Of a stretch of DNA of 64,000 bases, positions 55,597 to 64,000 are shown in pieces. The stretch is from the NCBI RefSeq assembly GCF_010731755.1, contig NZ_AP022589.1, positions 806,001 to 870,000 of the forward strand, given 5' to 3'. The DNA is from Mycolicibacter minnesotensis. Lineage in GTDB: Bacteria; Actinomycetota; Actinomycetes; Mycobacteriales; Mycobacteriaceae. The notes beneath the pieces were generated by a model. It made no database searches, was not told the origin of the DNA, and saw only the letters and a program-made list of their open reading frames with translations. Position numbers and translations under genes: made by a program. Position 1 is the first letter of the stretch. Each line of letters begins with the position of its first letter.

Positions 55597-56022
55597 TCAG
55601 GCGTCGTCTCTGATCAGCTCGACCACCGGAATGATCCGTTCGGTGCGCTCCCGGTAGGTGGCGAAACCCGGGTAGCGCTGCGCCTGGATCCCATAGAGCC
55701 GGTCATGTTCGGCGCCGGTGATCTCGGTGGCCGTCACCGCAAAGGTGTCGGTGCCGAGTTCGACAGTCGCCGAGGGATTCGCCCGCAGGTTGTGGTACCA
55801 GCTCGGATGGTTGTCCTTGCCTTCGTTGGAGGCGAACACGATGATCCGCTCACCCTCGGGCAGATACATCATCGGGCTGGTGCGCGGTTGCCCCGATTTG
55901 GCCCCGGTGGTGGTCAGCAACAGCACCGGGGCGCCCTCGAACCGTCCGCCCAGTTTTCCGCCGTTGGCGCGGAACTCCGCGATGTTACGAGCGTTGAACT
56001 CCAGGGTTCGTTGCGCGTCCAT
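55597..56022 (-). CDS. Deazaflavin (F420)-dependent nitroreductase-family protein
   Basis: 141 residues, split-barrel fold of the Ddn/F420-dependent reductase family. Markers: FEGAPVLLLTTTGAKSGQPRTSPMMYL near residues 28-54, in which the TGAKSGQPR stretch binds F420 phosphate, and NHPSWYHNLRANPSATVELG near 70-89. ATG 56022 follows AGGAG; the longer frame to 56106 is rejected. It lies 14 nt after the ABM gene, so the two are probably one operon. Substrate unknown; quinone or nitro reduction is the family theme. Confidence 0.88.
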   Translation of the reverse strand: MDAQRTLEFNARNIAEFRANGGKLGGRFEGAPVLLLTTTGAKSGQPRTSPMMYLPEGERIIVFASNEGKDNHPSWYHNLRANPSATVELGTDTFAVTATEITGAEHDRLYGIQAQRYPGFATYRERTERIIPVVELIRDDA

Positions 56023-56036
56023 GGGCGACCATCTCC

Positions 56037-56327
56037 TTAGCCGATATCCACAAAATGCTCGATCACCGGGGGCGATTCGTAGAAGGGGTGCAACAACGCA
56101 CGCCACTGCTCGAATTCCGGCGACTTCCGGAAGCCCTCGGTGTGCGCCTCAATGTTCTCCCACCGCACCAGCAGCAGGTACAGATTCGGCGACTCGACCG
56201 ATCGGGACATCGAAATCCCAAGGAATCCGGGCGCAGCGGCAATCAACGGGCGCGCCATGGCGAACGCTGCTTCGAAATCGGCCTCGCTGCCTGGCCGGAT
56301 GGGCAGTACTCCATGTTCCACAATCAC
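56037..56327 (-). CDS. Antibiotic-biosynthesis-monooxygenase (ABM)-fold protein
   Basis: 96 residues from GTG 56327; GTG 56321 and an upstream non-ATG extension are alternatives. A small dimeric alpha/beta barrel: PIRPGSEADFEAAFAMARPLIAAAPGFLG near residues 8-36, LLLVRWENIEAHTEGFRKSPEFEQW near 49-73. Family members act as cofactor-free monooxygenases or have structural roles. First gene of a pair with the F420-type reductase. Function unknown. Confidence 0.75.
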   Translation of the reverse strand: MIVEHGVLPIRPGSEADFEAAFAMARPLIAAAPGFLGISMSRSVESPNLYLLLVRWENIEAHTEGFRKSPEFEQWRALLHPFYESPPVIEHFVDIG

Positions 56328-56406
56328 GCCTGCCAGTCTGCCCGACCGCCGATGGCGTGGATTACCGCCCAAAGACTCTTGTACGTCGCCGCCCGACGTA
56401 AATAGG

Positions 56407-56433
56407 TTATCTGCAACCGATAGGCACAGATAA
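56407..56433. promoter_or_regulatory. TTATCTG-N13-CAGATAA inverted repeat
   Basis: Perfect 7-bp arms, centres 20 bp apart, ending 16 bp before the membrane protein's start codon and just upstream of its GGAGG. It lies in the divergent region shared with the ABM gene; an operator is plausible. Confidence 0.4.
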
Positions 56434-56449
56434 TTGTGGAGGTAGTGGC

Positions 56450-56896
56450 ATGAGCGCTCTCGCGGCGGCGATCGTCTTTACCTGGCTGGGCATGGTGCTG
56501 GCGATCTCGTTCCTGGAAGCGCCCCTGAAGTTCCGGGCTCCCGGAATCACCATCGCACTGGGGCTGGGTATCGGCCGGCTGGTGTTTCGTGCCCTCAACG
56601 GAGTGGAAGTGGTGCTGGCGACGGTCGTGGTGGCGGCGGTCGCGGCCGATCCCCCGGGCTGGTTGGCGCTGGCCGGGGTGTGCGCTGCGGTGGCGGTGCT
56701 GGCCACGCAGATACTGGTGGTCCGGCCGCGGCTGACTCGACGCTCGGACGCGGTGCTGGCCGCGCAGACCGACCCCGCAGGCGGATTCGTCGAACGGTCC
56801 CGCGCCCACTACGCCTATGCCGGTTTGGAAGTGCTCAAGGTGGCCGCGCTGCTGATCGCGGGCGTGGCGTTACAGATCGCCTTGGCCGCCGGTTAG
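56450..56896 (+). CDS. Four-helix membrane protein of unknown function
   Basis: 148 residues. Four hydrophobic segments at about 4-21, 45-66, 70-88 and 125-145, with a polar loop VRPRLTRRSDAVLAAQTDPAGGFVERSRAHYAYAG-like segment between the last two that contains conserved-looking Arg, Glu, His and Tyr residues. GGAGG precedes the ATG. Its 3' end overlaps the convergent cobK by 27 nt. I do not recognise the family and assign no function. Confidence 0.7.
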   Translation: MSALAAAIVFTWLGMVLAISFLEAPLKFRAPGITIALGLGIGRLVFRALNGVEVVLATVVVAAVAADPPGWLALAGVCAAVAVLATQILVVRPRLTRRSDAVLAAQTDPAGGFVERSRAHYAYAGLEVLKVAALLIAGVALQIALAAG

Positions 56897-57616
56897 GACC
56901 CAGGCCAGGGCCGCTTCGACGTTGGACACCGCCGGCACCCCCGCCGGCCGGTCCGGCCGACGCACGATGACCACCGGCAGGCCGAGGTCCTGCGCGGCCA
57001 CCATTTTCGGCCACGTGTAGTCGCCCCCGGAATCCTTGGTGACGACGACATCGGCGCGGTGATCACGCAACAGCGTGAGCTCGCCGGGCAGCGCGTAGGG
57101 CCCGCGGTCCCGGACCACCGACCAACGAGGCGGCACGCTGATCGCAGGCGGCTCCACGACCCGCGCCAACACCGACGCATCGGCCAGCGCCGGCAGGTAG
57201 GCCGCCAAGTGTTGGCGGCCTATGGTCAACACCGGCCGACCCCCCAGCCGAGCGGCGAGCTGCGCGGCGTGGATGTGCGAGTCGGCCCAGTGCCACGCCT
57301 GGCCGGCCCGCTGAACCCAGCCGGGCCGTTCCAGACGCAGCAGTGGCAGGCCGGCCGCGGCGCACGCGGCGGCCGCGTTGGCCGACATCGTGGTCGCGAA
57401 CGGATGGGTGGCGTCCACCACGACGTCGTAGTCGGCCAAGGCCGCTCGCAGACCATCGATTCCGCCGAATCCGCCGACCCGAACCAGCCCCACCGGCAGC
57501 CGCGGATCGGCGACCCGCCCGGCCAGCGACGTCGTGACCTCGATACCCGCGGCGACCAGGTGATCGGCCAGCGCCCGCGCCTCGGCGGTGCCCCCCAGCA
57601 GCAGCAGGCGGGTCAC
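56870..57616 (-). CDS. cobK: Precorrin-6A reductase CobK
   Basis: 248 residues. NADPH-dependent reduction of precorrin-6A to precorrin-6B. N-terminal LLLLGGTAEARALADHL near residues 4-20, VVVDATHPFATTMSANAAAAC near 65-85, LLRLERPGW near 91, and VVTKDSGGDYTWPKM near 189-203. GTG start overlapping the cobQ stop. Last gene of cobN-cobF-cobQ-cobK. Confidence 0.95.
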   Translation of the reverse strand: MTRLLLLGGTAEARALADHLVAAGIEVTTSLAGRVADPRLPVGLVRVGGFGGIDGLRAALADYDVVVDATHPFATTMSANAAAACAAAGLPLLRLERPGWVQRAGQAWHWADSHIHAAQLAARLGGRPVLTIGRQHLAAYLPALADASVLARVVEPPAISVPPRWSVVRDRGPYALPGELTLLRDHRADVVVTKDSGGDYTWPKMVAAQDLGLPVVIVRRPDRPAGVPAVSNVEAALAWVLTGGQGDL

Positions 57617-59073
57617 GGTGCCCCCGGCGGCAAGAACGGCAGCCCGGACACTGGCCCGCCCTCCGCGAGCCGCAGCAGGGCATCGACATCCAAGTGCTCT
57701 TCGATCAGATCACCGAGCAGATCCAGCCGGCGCTCCCGGGCGGCGGGAAAAGAGACCGCCGACGCCGCCAGCCCCAACGTCTCGGCCAGGAACGCCGCAC
57801 GCCAGGCGTCGGCCTCCAGGCACCCGTGCCGCATGGTGCCGAAAACCTGGCCGGTGCGGACACCACCGGGAAACGCCTCGTCGGTCCCGGCTGCTGGGCC
57901 GCGGGTGATCTGACCGTGGTGTATCTCGTAGCCGCCGTCGGAAAGCCGCAGGACTTTGGCGGCGGAGAAACGGGTTTCGACGTCCAGCAGGCCCAGCCCG
58001 GCCACTTCGGCGGGCGCGCCCTCGATGCCGTCAGGGTCGCGGATCTTCTTCCCCAGCATCTGGAAACCTCCGCAGATTCCCAACACGGGTTTGCCCGCGG
58101 CGACGTGCGCGGCGATCGCGGCGTCGATTCGGCGTGAGCGCAGCCATGCCAGATCGTGGATCGTGGCCCGAGTTCCCGGCAACACCACCAGGTCCGCGTC
58201 GGACACCCCACGCGGGTCGGCGGCGAACACCACGTCCAGGTCGGGTTCTAGACCCAGTGCGTCGAGGTCCGTGAAGTTGCTGATCCGGGGCAGCCGGATG
58301 ACCGCGACCCGTCGCGCCCCGGCCCGCACCGAGCGTCGACCGTCCAGATCGAGTGCGTCCTCGGAGTCCAGCCACAGCTCCGGATTCCACGGCAGGGTGC
58401 CGAAGACGCGCCGGCCGGTGAGGCGCTCCAGATCCGCCAGGCCCGGCTCCAACAACCGCAACCGGCCACGGAACTTGTTCACGATGAACCCCGCCACCAA
58501 CGCCTGATCCTCCGGTGAGAGCAGGGCGACGGTACCGAAGAAGGCCGCAAACACTCCCCCCCGATCCACATCGCCGACCACCACCGTGGGCAGACCGGCG
58601 TGCCGCGCCAAGCCCATATTCACGTAGTCGCCGGCGCGCAGGTTGATCTCGGTGGGACTGCCCGCCCCTTCGGCGACGATCACGTCGTAACGCCCGGCGA
58701 GATCGTCGTAGGCGCGGTGCGCGGCCGCAGCCAGCTCGGCGCGGCCGTGCACCCAGTTCGACGACGACAGGGTCCCCCACGGCCGCCCCATGAGCACCAC
58801 ATGGCTCTGCTGATCACTACCGGGTTTGAGGAGCACCGGGTTCATCGTGGGATCCGGCGTGGCGCGCGCGGCGAGGGCCTGAATCCACTGCGCCCGGCCG
58901 ATTTCCGTGGGCACACCATCGGCGTCGACACACACCATGGAGTTGTTCGACATGTTCTGTGCCTTGTAGGGCGCCACCCGCACCCCGCGGCGGGCCAGCG
59001 CCCGGCACACCCCGGTGGCCACCACGGTCTTGCCGGCATCGCTGGTGGTTCCGGCGATCAGAATTCCGGCCAT
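57613..59073 (-). CDS. cobQ: Cobyric acid synthase CobQ
   Basis: 486 residues. Glutamine-dependent amidation of adenosylcobyrinate diamide at four side chains. P-loop-like GTTSDAGKTVVATGVCRAL near residues 8-26, KAQNMSNNSM near 37-46, GSPTEINLRAGDYVNMGLARHAGLP near 140-164, and class I amidotransferase domain with catalytic cysteine in LGICGGFQMLG near 329-339 and histidine in the C-terminal part. The ATG at 59073 shares a base with the cobF stop; the longer frame to 59217 is rejected. Confidence 0.96.
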   Translation of the reverse strand: MAGILIAGTTSDAGKTVVATGVCRALARRGVRVAPYKAQNMSNNSMVCVDADGVPTEIGRAQWIQALAARATPDPTMNPVLLKPGSDQQSHVVLMGRPWGTLSSSNWVHGRAELAAAAHRAYDDLAGRYDVIVAEGAGSPTEINLRAGDYVNMGLARHAGLPTVVVGDVDRGGVFAAFFGTVALLSPEDQALVAGFIVNKFRGRLRLLEPGLADLERLTGRRVFGTLPWNPELWLDSEDALDLDGRRSVRAGARRVAVIRLPRISNFTDLDALGLEPDLDVVFAADPRGVSDADLVVLPGTRATIHDLAWLRSRRIDAAIAAHVAAGKPVLGICGGFQMLGKKIRDPDGIEGAPAEVAGLGLLDVETRFSAAKVLRLSDGGYEIHHGQITRGPAAGTDEAFPGGVRTGQVFGTMRHGCLEADAWRAAFLAETLGLAASAVSFPAARERRLDLLGDLIEEHLDVDALLRLAEGGPVSGLPFLPPGAP

Positions 59074-59810
59074 CAGATCCGCCGCACCAGGAACACATCC
59101 ATCACCCAACCCGCCTCGGCCTTGGCTGCTGCTCGGGCGACCGCGATCTGGCCCACGACATCGCGGACCCGGCCGCTGACCAACCGTTCCCCTGCCGCTC
59201 CGAGGTTGGCGGCCCACCAGATCATCCAGTCGCCCAGCGCGGAGAGGTCGAGCTCATCCGGGTTGAGCATCGCCACGATGTTCTCCTGGCCGGCAGCAGC
59301 AGCCTGCGCCAGCCGGCGTCCGGTGGTGATGTGCACCGGACGGCCCACCTCATGCAGCACGATCCGGTGCCGGGCGGCCAGCAGTTGCGGGGCGCTGATT
59401 CCCGGCAGCATGTGGTAATCCAGATCCACCCCAAGGTCTTTCACGCGGTCGACGATGCGGATGGTCGAGTCATACAGGGCGGGGTCGCCCCAGACCAGGA
59501 AGGCGGCCACCCCACCGCGGGCCCGCAGCACGTCGGCGTAGCGCTGCGCCCGGGCGGCATGCCAGTCGGCCACCGCGCGGGCATAGTCGGGCTCCGTGAG
59601 CCCCGGGGAGCGGTCGCGCACCGGATCGGCGACCGCGACGATGGGAACCGCCGGCGCGTAGGCGTCGACGACAGCACGGCGCACCGCCAAAAGACCGTCG
59701 TCAGAGGATTTCTCGGAGGCGACCACGTAGTCGGCCGCCCGCAGTGCGTCGGCGACCTCGGCGGTGACGTGCTGAGGTCCCATGCCGATCCCGAGAATCC
59801 AGACTTTCAC
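59073..59810 (-). CDS. cobF: Precorrin-6A synthase (deacetylating) CobF
   Basis: 245 residues. SAM-dependent C1 methylation with loss of acetate in the aerobic pathway. Recognised by GIGMGPQHVTAEVADALRAADY near residues 6-27, RDRSPGLTEPDYARAVADWH near 65-84, FLVWGDPALYDSTIRIVDRV near 105-124, LPGISAPQLLAARHRI near 134-149, THHG-type absence and the ending GWVMDVFLVRR. GTG start overlapping the cobN stop. The gene is known to be lost in the M. tuberculosis complex, so its presence separates this organism from that group. Confidence 0.93.
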   Translation of the reverse strand: MKVWILGIGMGPQHVTAEVADALRAADYVVASEKSSDDGLLAVRRAVVDAYAPAVPIVAVADPVRDRSPGLTEPDYARAVADWHAARAQRYADVLRARGGVAAFLVWGDPALYDSTIRIVDRVKDLGVDLDYHMLPGISAPQLLAARHRIVLHEVGRPVHITTGRRLAQAAAAGQENIVAMLNPDELDLSALGDWMIWWAANLGAAGERLVSGRVRDVVGQIAVARAAAKAEAGWVMDVFLVRRI

Positions 59811-62800
59811 CGATCCTCCAGGTCGCCCTCTACGTCCAGGTAAGCCTGCCGCAACGCTGCCATGGTCTCCGGGTCGGGGTGCTCCCACAAGCCGCGGTCG
59901 GCGGCCTCGGTCAACCGTTCCACGATGCCTTGGAGCGCCCAGGGGTTGGACTTGTCGAGGAACTCCCGGGTCTGCGGGTCCAGCACATATTCTGCGGCGA
60001 GCTTCTCGTACATCCAGTCGTGCACCACACCCGCGGTGGCGTCGAACCCGAACAGGTAGTCGACGGTAGCGGCCAGCTCGAAGGCGCCCTTGTAGCCGTG
60101 CCGGCGCATGGCGGAGATCCAGCGCGGGTTGACCACCCGAGCCCGAAACACCCGGGCAGTCTCTTCGGCCAGGGTGCGGGTCCGGATGGCATCCGGCGAG
60201 GTCGAGTCCCCCACATAGGCTTTCGGGTCGGCGCCCGACAGCGCCCGCACGGTCGCGATCATGCCGCCGTGGTAGACGAAGTAGTCGTCGGAGTCGGCGA
60301 TGTCATGCTCACGGGTGTCGATGTTCTTGGCGGCCACCTTGATCCGGCGATAGTTGGTGCGCATGTCCTCGGCGGCGGGCGCACCACCCAGGCCGCGGCC
60401 GTAGGCGAAGCCACCCCAGGTGGTGTAGACCTCGGCGAGGTCCTTGTCATCGCGCCAGGTCCCGGCCTCGATCACCTGCAGGATTCCCGCCCCGTACGAG
60501 CCGGGCGCCGAGCCGAAGATCCGGGTGGTGGCGCGGCGCTGATCGCCGTGTTCGGTCAAGTCGGCACGGGCGTGCGCGGCGACGAAGTTGGCGTCGGCGG
60601 GCTCGTCCAGGGTGGCGACCATCTGCACCGCGTCGTCGAGCATCGCCACCACGTGCGGGAAGGCATCCCGGAAGAACCCTGAAATCCGGACCGTCACATC
60701 GATTCTCGGCCGACCAAGCTCCTCCAGAGAGATGACCTCAAGTCCCGACACCCGCCGCGACGCCTCGTCCCACTCGGGTCGCACTCCAAGCAGGGCCAGC
60801 ACCTCGGCGACATCGTCACCGGAAGTACGCATCGCCGAGGTCCCCCAGACCGACAATCCGACAGACTCCGGGTAACCGCCGGTGTCGTCGAGGTAGCGAC
60901 GCACCAACGAATCGGCCATCGCCTGCCCGGTCTGCCAGGCCAGCCGCGAGGGCACGGCACGCGGGTCGACGGTGTAGAAGTTGCGGCCGGTGGGCAGCAC
61001 ATTGACCAAGCCCCGCAGTGGCGACCCGGACGGTCCAGGCCGGACAAAGCCGCCGGACAGCGCATGCAGCACCGAGTCCAGCTCCCCCGACGTGCCGGCC
61101 AGGCGCGGAACCACTTCGGTGGCGGCGAATCGCAGCACCCGGCACACCTCGGGGTCGGGATGCAGTGTGTCGGCGGCCCCGGCGTCCCAGCCGGCCGCCT
61201 CCATGGCTTCGACCAGCTGCCGGGCGCGGCCCTCGATCTCGTCGACGGCCGCCGCGGCGGCCTCCTCCTTGAGTCCCAGCGCGGCCCGCAGGCCAGGCAC
61301 CGCATGGTCCACCCCGCCCCAGACCTGTGCGGCACGCAGGATTGCCAGCACCAGATTCACCCGTTCCGGACCGGCCGGAGCGCCGCCCAGCACGTGCAGG
61401 CCGTCACGGATCTGGGCGTCCTTGATCTCACAGAGCCAGCCGTCGACGTGCAGCAGGAAGTCGTCGAACTCCTCATCGTCGGGCCGCTCATCCAGGCCCA
61501 GGTCACGGTGCATCTCCGCGGCCCGCATCAGGTTCCAGATCTCGCCGCGGATGGCCGGCAGCTTGGCCGGGTCCATGCTCGCGATGTTGCCGTACTCGTC
61601 GAGCAGCTGCTCGAGTCGCGCGATGTCACCGTAGGACTCGGCACGGGCCATCGGCGGGATGAGGTGGTCGACGATGATGGCGTGCGCCCGCCGTTTGGCC
61701 TGCGCCCCTTCGCCGGGGTCGTTGACCAGAAACGGGTAGATCAGGGGCAGGTCGGCGATCATGGCGTCGGTGGCACAGGCCGACGACAACGCGGCGGTCT
61801 TACCGGGCAGCCACTCCATCGACCCGTGCTTACCCAGGTGGATCACCGCGTGCGCACCGAAACCTCTGCTCAGCCAACGGTAGGCGGCCAGGTAGTGGTG
61901 ACTCGGCGGCAGCTCCGGGTCGTGGTAGATCGCCACCGGGTTCTCCCCGAATCCGCGGGGCGGCTGGATCATCAGCACGATGTTGCCGGATTGCAGTGCG
62001 GCCAAGACGATCTCGCCGGCGTCGTTGACGAACAGCTTGCCTGGCGCCGGCCCCCACGCAGTGGCCATCGCGTCGCGCAGCTCATCGGGCAACTCAGCGG
62101 TCCACTGGGCGTACTGCTGCGCGGTCACCCGCACCTGCGCGCCGGCCAACTGAGCGGCAGACAACCAGTCCTCGTCCTGACCCCCGGCGTCGATCAGGTT
62201 GTGAATCAGTCGATCCCCGGCAGTCGTCTCGTCCGCGATGTCCAACACCCCGAAGCCGTCGCCGACGTCATATCCTTCTTCGGCCAGCCGCCGCAGCAAC
62301 CGCACCGCCGAGACCGGAGTGTCCAGCCCGACGGCGTTGCCCACCCGGGAGTGTTTGGTCGGGTACGCCGACAGCACCAACGCCAGCTTCTTGCCCCCAT
62401 TGGGGATGCGCCGCAGGGCAGCGTGATTCACCGCCACGCCCGCAACCCGGGCGCAGCGCTCGGTATCGGCGACGTAGTGCGGCAACCCGTCGTCGTCGAT
62501 CTCCTTGAACGAGAACGGGACCGTGATGACCCGGCCGTCGAATTCCGGGATCGCGATCTGAGTGGCCGAGTCCAGCGGACTGACGCCGTCGTCGTTGGCC
62601 GCCCAGTCCGCGCGCGACGATCCCAGGCACAGACCCTGGAACACCGGTATGTCCAGTGCCGCGATCCGTTCGATATCCCAGGCGCCGTCGTCGTCGCCGG
62701 CACTGACACTGGCGGTGGCGTTCATGGCTCCACCGGCCGCCAGCATGCACACGACCACCGCATCCAGGTCGCCGAGCGCCTCGAAGAGCTCGTCGGGGGC

Positions 62801-63388
62801 ATTGCGCAGTGACGCGGCGAAGATCGGCACACCGACCGCGCGGCCGGTGGCATCGATGGCGTCGGCCAATGCGTGCGCGAAGCCGGCGTTGCCGCTGACC
62901 TCATGGGCCCGGTAGTAGACCACCCCGACCCGCAGCGACTCCGGGCCGCCGACCGCCTCCCGCTGGCCGTAGCCCCAATCCGGGATCACCGCCGGCTCCT
63001 CGAAGCCCTCCCCGGTGAGCAGCACCGTGTCACACAGGAACGCGTGTAGTTGAGCAAGGTTGGCCGGCCCGCCTTCGGCGAGATAGGCGTGCGCCTGCGC
63101 GGCCAGCCCGATCGGGACGGTGGAGCACTCCATGAGCTCGGCGCTGGGCGAACGCTCCCCCCCGAGCACCACCAGCGGCAGGCCGGTGGCGCGCAGCAGG
63201 CGCAGCTCGTCGGTGATCTCCGCCGACGAACCCAGGATGCGCAGCACCACCACGTCGACGCCGTCGAGCAGCGGCTCGAGGTCGTGGCGCGACGGATTTC
63301 CGAGCCGATACGCCGCGCCGCTGGCCCGGGCGGACAGCAGATCGGTGTCGGACGTGGACAGCAACGCGATACGCCGTGCCTGAAGCAT
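59807..63388 (-). CDS. cobN: Cobaltochelatase large subunit CobN
   Basis: 1193 residues, the usual CobN size. Binds hydrogenobyrinate a,c-diamide and inserts Co2+ together with an AAA+ partner. Family segments: MLQARRIALLSTSDTDLLSAR at the start, GVVYYRAHEVSGNAGFAHAL near residue 155, GVAVNHAALRRIPNGGKKLALVLSAYPTKHSRVGNAVGLDTP near 320-361, FGAHAVIHLGKHGSMEWLPGK near 512-532, and the C-terminal GGMIATVRALSG and YKGAFELAATVDYLFGFDATA near 1040-1125. ATG 63388 follows GGAGG; frames reaching to 63475 run into the riboswitch. First gene of cobN-cobF-cobQ-cobK. Confidence 0.96.
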   Translation of the reverse strand: MLQARRIALLSTSDTDLLSARASGAAYRLGNPSRHDLEPLLDGVDVVVLRILGSSAEITDELRLLRATGLPLVVLGGERSPSAELMECSTVPIGLAAQAHAYLAEGGPANLAQLHAFLCDTVLLTGEGFEEPAVIPDWGYGQREAVGGPESLRVGVVYYRAHEVSGNAGFAHALADAIDATGRAVGVPIFAASLRNAPDELFEALGDLDAVVVCMLAAGGAMNATASVSAGDDDGAWDIERIAALDIPVFQGLCLGSSRADWAANDDGVSPLDSATQIAIPEFDGRVITVPFSFKEIDDDGLPHYVADTERCARVAGVAVNHAALRRIPNGGKKLALVLSAYPTKHSRVGNAVGLDTPVSAVRLLRRLAEEGYDVGDGFGVLDIADETTAGDRLIHNLIDAGGQDEDWLSAAQLAGAQVRVTAQQYAQWTAELPDELRDAMATAWGPAPGKLFVNDAGEIVLAALQSGNIVLMIQPPRGFGENPVAIYHDPELPPSHHYLAAYRWLSRGFGAHAVIHLGKHGSMEWLPGKTAALSSACATDAMIADLPLIYPFLVNDPGEGAQAKRRAHAIIVDHLIPPMARAESYGDIARLEQLLDEYGNIASMDPAKLPAIRGEIWNLMRAAEMHRDLGLDERPDDEEFDDFLLHVDGWLCEIKDAQIRDGLHVLGGAPAGPERVNLVLAILRAAQVWGGVDHAVPGLRAALGLKEEAAAAAVDEIEGRARQLVEAMEAAGWDAGAADTLHPDPEVCRVLRFAATEVVPRLAGTSGELDSVLHALSGGFVRPGPSGSPLRGLVNVLPTGRNFYTVDPRAVPSRLAWQTGQAMADSLVRRYLDDTGGYPESVGLSVWGTSAMRTSGDDVAEVLALLGVRPEWDEASRRVSGLEVISLEELGRPRIDVTVRISGFFRDAFPHVVAMLDDAVQMVATLDEPADANFVAAHARADLTEHGDQRRATTRIFGSAPGSYGAGILQVIEAGTWRDDKDLAEVYTTWGGFAYGRGLGGAPAAEDMRTNYRRIKVAAKNIDTREHDIADSDDYFVYHGGMIATVRALSGADPKAYVGDSTSPDAIRTRTLAEETARVFRARVVNPRWISAMRRHGYKGAFELAATVDYLFGFDATAGVVHDWMYEKLAAEYVLDPQTREFLDKSNPWALQGIVERLTEAADRGLWEHPDPETMAALRQAYLDVEGDLEDR

Positions 63389-63430
63389 CGAAAGACCTCC
63401 TCGGGGTTCTCGCCCCTCGTCGTCGGATGC

Positions 63431-63522
63431 CTCGTGACCGTATCTGGCTGAGGGCGGCCTACGCGCGCCCTTCACAGTGGCGGAACCGCCCCGGATTCAC
63501 ACCGGGTTCCTGACGCCACGAG
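63431..63522 (-). ncRNA. Cobalamin riboswitch upstream of cobN
   Basis: On the minus strand CTCGTG...CACGAG close P1. The core reads CAGGAACCCGGTGTGAATCC, then GGGGCGGTTCCGCCACTGTG, the classical B12 box, and CAGCCAGATACGG. Flanking conserved sequence extends to about 63425-63536. A GGGG-CGAGAA-CCCC hairpin lies between it and the cobN ribosome binding site. Confidence 0.93.
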
Positions 63523-63571
63523 ACGGCGGCCAGCCTAACCCAGCACGGCATGCGAGAATGTCGCCGGTAAG

Positions 63572-63719
63572 GCGATGACGATTGAGGAAGCCGGTGCGAA
63601 TCCGGCGCGGTCCCGCCACTGTCATCGGGGAGCGACCCTCATCAGCCACGGTCCGCCACATGTGGGGCTGGAAGGCGAGGCGAGCAGTGATCCGAGAGCC
63701 AGGAGACTCACGTCATCGC
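63572..63719 (+). ncRNA. Cobalamin riboswitch upstream of a lipoprotein gene
   Basis: P1 pairs GCGATGACG (63572-63580) with CGTCATCGC (63711-63719). The core contains GAGGAAGCCGGTGCGAATCC and GCGCGGTCCCGCCACTGTCA; the variable arm and GAGAGCCAGGAGACTCACG follow. It is back to back with the cobN riboswitch, about 50 bp apart. Confidence 0.95.
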
Positions 63720-63766
63720 GTCCTGCGTACCGGGGCGGTGTACCCCGAGGAAGCTGACACACGCCC

Positions 63767-64000
63767 ATGCCCCGTGCGCTGCGGGTAGTCCCTGCGCTGT
63801 TGACGGCGCTGGCCACCGCGTTGGCCGGCTGCTCCGGTGAACTCGCCTCCCCCGCCTCGGAGGCGCGCGCCGGCTGCATCACCGACTTCGATCCGGCCGC
63901 CGACTACTTCCCGGTCAAATCGACGATGACCGAGGCCACCAACTTCACCATCACCTACCACGGCAGCTATCAGGTCCTCACCGTCGAACGTCCGTACCTC
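63767..64000 (+). CDS. Substrate-binding lipoprotein under riboswitch control, 3' end outside window
   Basis: 78 N-terminal residues visible. Signal peptide with lipobox LAGC (Cys22), so the mature protein is membrane-anchored outside the cytoplasm. The following GCITDFDPAADYFPVKSTMTEATNFTITYHGSYQVLTVERPYL resembles the start of periplasmic-binding-protein-type ABC transporter substrate binders. Control by a cobalamin riboswitch makes corrinoid or cobalt-complex uptake (BtuF-like) the most likely role; the ligand-binding part lies outside the window. Confidence 0.75.
   Translation, partial: MPRALRVVPALLTALATALAGCSGELASPASEARAGCITDFDPAADYFPVKSTMTEATNFTITYHGSYQVLTVERPYL

Overview
The window is a high-GC actinobacterial chromosome segment. 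Gene content, codon use and gene order point to the family Mycobacteriaceae. From about 1 to 22.5 kb the order glpD2-lpdA-(Rv3304-like)-amiA1-deoD-pmmB-upp-satS-add-deoA-cdd-sdhCDAB matches, as I recall it, the Rv3302c-Rv3319 block of Mycobacterium tuberculosis. From about 27.7 to 39.9 kb the genes sigJ, dacB1, sugI, nagA, a yihY/brkB-type gene and trpS follow the Rv3328c-Rv3336c block. The species cannot be fixed from this. It is not M. tuberculosis itself: cobF is present, sapM and amiB1 are missing from their places, and a type III glutamine synthetase and a carboxylic acid reductase are present. Many starts look leaderless, with a TAnnnT -10 hexamer 6-8 nt before the start codon, as is common in mycobacteria.

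Layout. 1-9.1 kb: glycerol-3-phosphate and nucleoside/sugar-phosphate metabolism (glpD2, lpdA, amiA1, deoD, pmmB, upp) with an inserted membrane glycosyltransferase gene. 9.1-13.6 kb: three tandem secreted PE-PPE-domain serine hydrolases standing where sapM would be, facing the export chaperone gene satS. 15.2-18.7 kb: a lipoprotein and the pyrimidine/purine salvage operon cdd-deoA-add. 18.9-22.5 kb: succinate dehydrogenase sdhCDAB. 22.6-27.8 kb: carboxylic acid reductase, a steroid-5-alpha-reductase-like enzyme and an AhpD-like protein. 27.8-32.9 kb: sigJ with a TetR gene, divergent from an ABC1/UbiB-like kinase, a P450 and an SMP-30-like protein. 33-41.2 kb: dacB1, sugI-nagA, small enzymes, brkB-like and trpS genes, and a TetR/enoyl-CoA-hydratase pair.

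41.4-64 kb is mainly a cobalamin (B12) region with three cobalamin riboswitches. Operons are cobG*-cobH-cobIJ-cobM; a dienelactone-hydrolase-like gene with cobL; riboswitch-chelatase-cobO-cobBC-cobD; riboswitch-cobN-cobF-cobQ-cobK; and riboswitch-lipoprotein (probable corrinoid uptake). Together they cover most of the aerobic, late-cobalt-insertion pathway. CobG looks truncated, CobB and CobC are fused, and cobA, cobP/U, cobS and cobT are not in the window. A type III glutamine synthetase with a GlnR-like box, an F420-type reductase and an ABM-fold gene interrupt the cobalamin block. No tRNA, rRNA, insertion sequence or CRISPR array was recognised. All family and synteny assignments come from reading the sequence and general knowledge; no database search was run.
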